Source of the DNA: Pseudomonadota bacterium
GTDB taxonomy: Bacteria; Pseudomonadota; Alphaproteobacteria; Rhizobiales; Methylopilaceae
Assembly: GCA_023389135.1 (NCBI GenBank)
Contig: JAEWEX010000467.1
Location: 1 to 6,545 of the forward strand
Direction of reading: 5' to 3'
Length of the DNA: 6,545 nt
The number at the start of each line of letters is the position of its first letter. Within the stretch, counting starts at the first letter, position 1. Both the position numbers and the translations under genes were made by a program. The notes beneath the pieces were generated by a model, which saw only the letters and a list, made by a program, of their open reading frames with translations, searched no databases and was not told the origin of the DNA. Positions 4,772 through 6,545 of the stretch are shown here, piece after piece.

Positions 4772-6541
4772 TCAACCCGCCAGCGCCTGCTCCACGCCGT
4801 GGCCCTCCAGCGACGCCGCGCCGCCGATGACGCATGCCGCCAGGCCCGTCGCGGCCGGACACAGATTCTCCGCGAAGAAGCGCGCGGTGGCCACATGGGC
4901 AGCGTCATCCTCACCCGCGGCCAGCGCGCCGTCGGCCAGCGCGCAGCCGCCGGCCGCGAGCCCGAACAGGCGCAGATAGGGCGTCGCGCCGGCAAGGCTG
5001 TCGCCCGGGTCGCGGCCCTCGGCCATGAGCCAGTTTGTGGCCTCATCGAGGGCATCGACGGCATCCTGGAGACGCGCGCCCATGTCGCCGAAGCCCGGCG
5101 CATTGGACGCCCGCACCCGCTCCACGGTGACGCGCAGTCCGGCGATGTAGGCGGCCACGCAGGCGCCGCCGGACTGCGGCAGCTTGCGGCCAACCAGATC
5201 GATGGCCTGGATGCCGTTGGTGCCCTCGTAGATCGGCGCGATCCGCGCGTCGCGATAGTGCTGCGCGGCGCCGGTCTCCTCCACGAAGCCCATGCCGCCA
5301 TGGACCTGGACGCCGAGCGAGGCGACCTCGACGCCGATGTCTGTCGAGAACGCCTTGGCGACGGGAGTGAGCAGGTTGGCCTCCTCCTGCGCCGCGCGGC
5401 GCCCGTCCGCATCCGGCAGCCGGCGTGCGCGATCCAGCGCCGTGGCGGTGCGGTAGCAGATGGCGCGCGCGGCATGGGTCAGGGCCCGCATGGTCATCAG
5501 CATGCGGCGCACGTCGGGATGATCGACGATGGGGCTCGACTGGCCGGGCCCGGCGCCGGCGGCGCGGCCCTGGCGGCGCTCGCGCGCGTAGGCCAGCGCC
5601 TGCTGGAAGGCGCGGTCGGCGATGGCCACGCCCTGCAGCCCGACCGCCAGCCGGGCGTTGTTCATCATGGTGAACATGCAGGCGAGCCCGCGGTTCTCCT
5701 CGCCGACGAGGTAGCCGACGGCCCCGCCATGGTCGCCATAGACCATGGTGCAGGTCGGCGAGGCGTTGATGCCGAGCTTGTGCTCGATGGAATGGCAGCG
5801 CACATCGTTGGCCTCGCCAAGCGTTCCGTCCGCCCTGACGAGCACCTTGGGGACCAGGAACAGCGAGATCCCGCGGGTGCCCTCCGGCGCATCGGGCAGG
5901 CGGGCGAGCACCATGTGGACGATGTTGTCGGTCAGGTCGTGCTCGCCATAGGTGATGAATATCTTGGAGCCGGTGATGCGATAGGTGCCGTCGCCGGCGC
6001 GCTCCGCGCGGGCCCGCAGCGCCGCCAGATCGGAGCCCGCCTGAGGCTCCGTCAGGTTCATGGTGCCCATCCACTCTCCGGACACCAGCTTCGCCAGATA
6101 GATTTGCTTGAGTTCGTCGGAGGCATGCTGCGCCACGGCCTCGATGGCGCCCTGCGTGAGCATGGGCCCGAGCCCGAAGGCCATGGCGGCGGCGTTCCAC
6201 ATCTCGCTGGTCGCCGCCCATACCGCTACCGGAAGCCCTTGCCCGCCATGGGCCTCGTCTGCCTGGATGCCGTTCCAGCCGGACTGCCACCAGCGCGCAT
6301 AGACCTCCTTCCATCCCTCCGGCATGGTCACGCGACCGTCCGCGAAGGGCGTCCCGGCACGGTCTCCGCGCGCGTTCAGCGGCGCGATCTCGTCGCTGGC
6401 GAACCTGCCGGCCTCCTCGATCACGGCGTCCACCAGATCAGCCGACAGATCGCCATGGAGGCCGCCATCCAGCGCCGCGCCGAGGCCGGCGACGTGCTTC
6501 AGCGTGAAGGCGATATCCGCGACGGGGGCGCGGTAGGTCAT
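4772..6541 (-). CDS. Acyl-CoA dehydrogenase, large DmdC-like class with C-terminal extension
   Basis: A complete 589-residue FAD-dependent acyl-CoA dehydrogenase, which would oxidise an acyl-CoA to the 2-enoyl-CoA and pass electrons to ETF. It is about 200 residues longer than MCAD-type enzymes, matching the DmdC (methylthiopropionyl-CoA dehydrogenase)-like class. Order: the class-specific N-terminal segment MTYRAPVADIAFTLKHVAGL (1-20); helical domain; FAD/substrate motif MNLTEPQAGSD (161-171) and GSKIFITYGEHD (191-202); beta domain; VQVHGGMGFVEE (411-422); IYEGTNGIQAIDL (437-449), where E439 aligns with the catalytic base; and a C-terminal helical extension (about 460-589). Databases often label this class DmdC, but most members are not shown to act on methylthiopropionyl-CoA, so a general acyl-CoA role is safer. 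The ATG at 6541 is 4 bases from the window edge, so its promoter is not visible. The SDR follows after 80 bases. Confidence 0.95.
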   Translation of the reverse strand: MTYRAPVADIAFTLKHVAGLGAALDGGLHGDLSADLVDAVIEEAGRFASDEIAPLNARGDRAGTPFADGRVTMPEGWKEVYARWWQSGWNGIQADEAHGGQGLPVAVWAATSEMWNAAAMAFGLGPMLTQGAIEAVAQHASDELKQIYLAKLVSGEWMGTMNLTEPQAGSDLAALRARAERAGDGTYRITGSKIFITYGEHDLTDNIVHMVLARLPDAPEGTRGISLFLVPKVLVRADGTLGEANDVRCHSIEHKLGINASPTCTMVYGDHGGAVGYLVGEENRGLACMFTMMNNARLAVGLQGVAIADRAFQQALAYARERRQGRAAGAGPGQSSPIVDHPDVRRMLMTMRALTHAARAICYRTATALDRARRLPDADGRRAAQEEANLLTPVAKAFSTDIGVEVASLGVQVHGGMGFVEETGAAQHYRDARIAPIYEGTNGIQAIDLVGRKLPQSGGACVAAYIAGLRVTVERVRASNAPGFGDMGARLQDAVDALDEATNWLMAEGRDPGDSLAGATPYLRLFGLAAGGCALADGALAAGEDDAAHVATARFFAENLCPAATGLAACVIGGAASLEGHGVEQALAG

Positions 6542-6545
6542 GGGG

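Noticed and set aside
3790..5475. 561-codon minus-strand frame spanning the SDR and part of the acyl-CoA dehydrogenase
   Set aside because: It is an out-of-frame reading of two well-supported genes, giving Arg/Ala/Pro-rich sequence typical of GC-rich shadows.

Overview
The window reads as ordinary chromosomal DNA of a high-G+C alphaproteobacterium. This rests on the strong G/C third-position bias in every gene, an HWE-type sensor histidine kinase with a cytoplasmic PAS domain, a histone-deacetylase-like gene directly upstream of xseB, and a 589-residue acyl-CoA dehydrogenase of the DmdC-like class beside an HSDL2-like short-chain dehydrogenase. The genus cannot be fixed from the sequence. I saw no insertion sequence, CRISPR array, tRNA, rRNA or phage gene.

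Left block (1-1632, all minus strand, read from right to left): a class II histone-deacetylase/acetylpolyamine-amidohydrolase-like enzyme, then xseB (exonuclease VII small subunit), then the first 136 codons of a CorA-type Mg2+/Co2+ transporter that runs off the left edge. The gaps are 14 and 32 bases, so this looks like one transcription unit.

Divergent control region (1633-2048): about 416 bases without a gene, between the deacetylase (minus) and a cold-shock protein gene (plus). It holds a candidate sigma-70 promoter and several inverted repeats. It also holds a segment complementary to the cold-shock gene's ribosome binding site. Together these suggest a long, structured cold-shock mRNA leader. 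The cold-shock gene (2049-2252) ends in a strong intrinsic terminator.

Middle block (2336-3771, minus): an orphan PAS-HWE histidine kinase with no transmembrane segment and no response regulator in the window, followed after 47 bases by a 64-residue conserved protein of unknown function.

Right block (3834-6541, minus): a large acyl-CoA dehydrogenase followed by an HSDL2-like SDR, probably co-transcribed and acting in fatty-acyl or other acyl-CoA oxidation. The kinase lies 62 bases further downstream on the same strand, so read-through into it is possible.

No wholly new system is evident. The most interesting signal is the possible RNA switch in the cold-shock gene leader.
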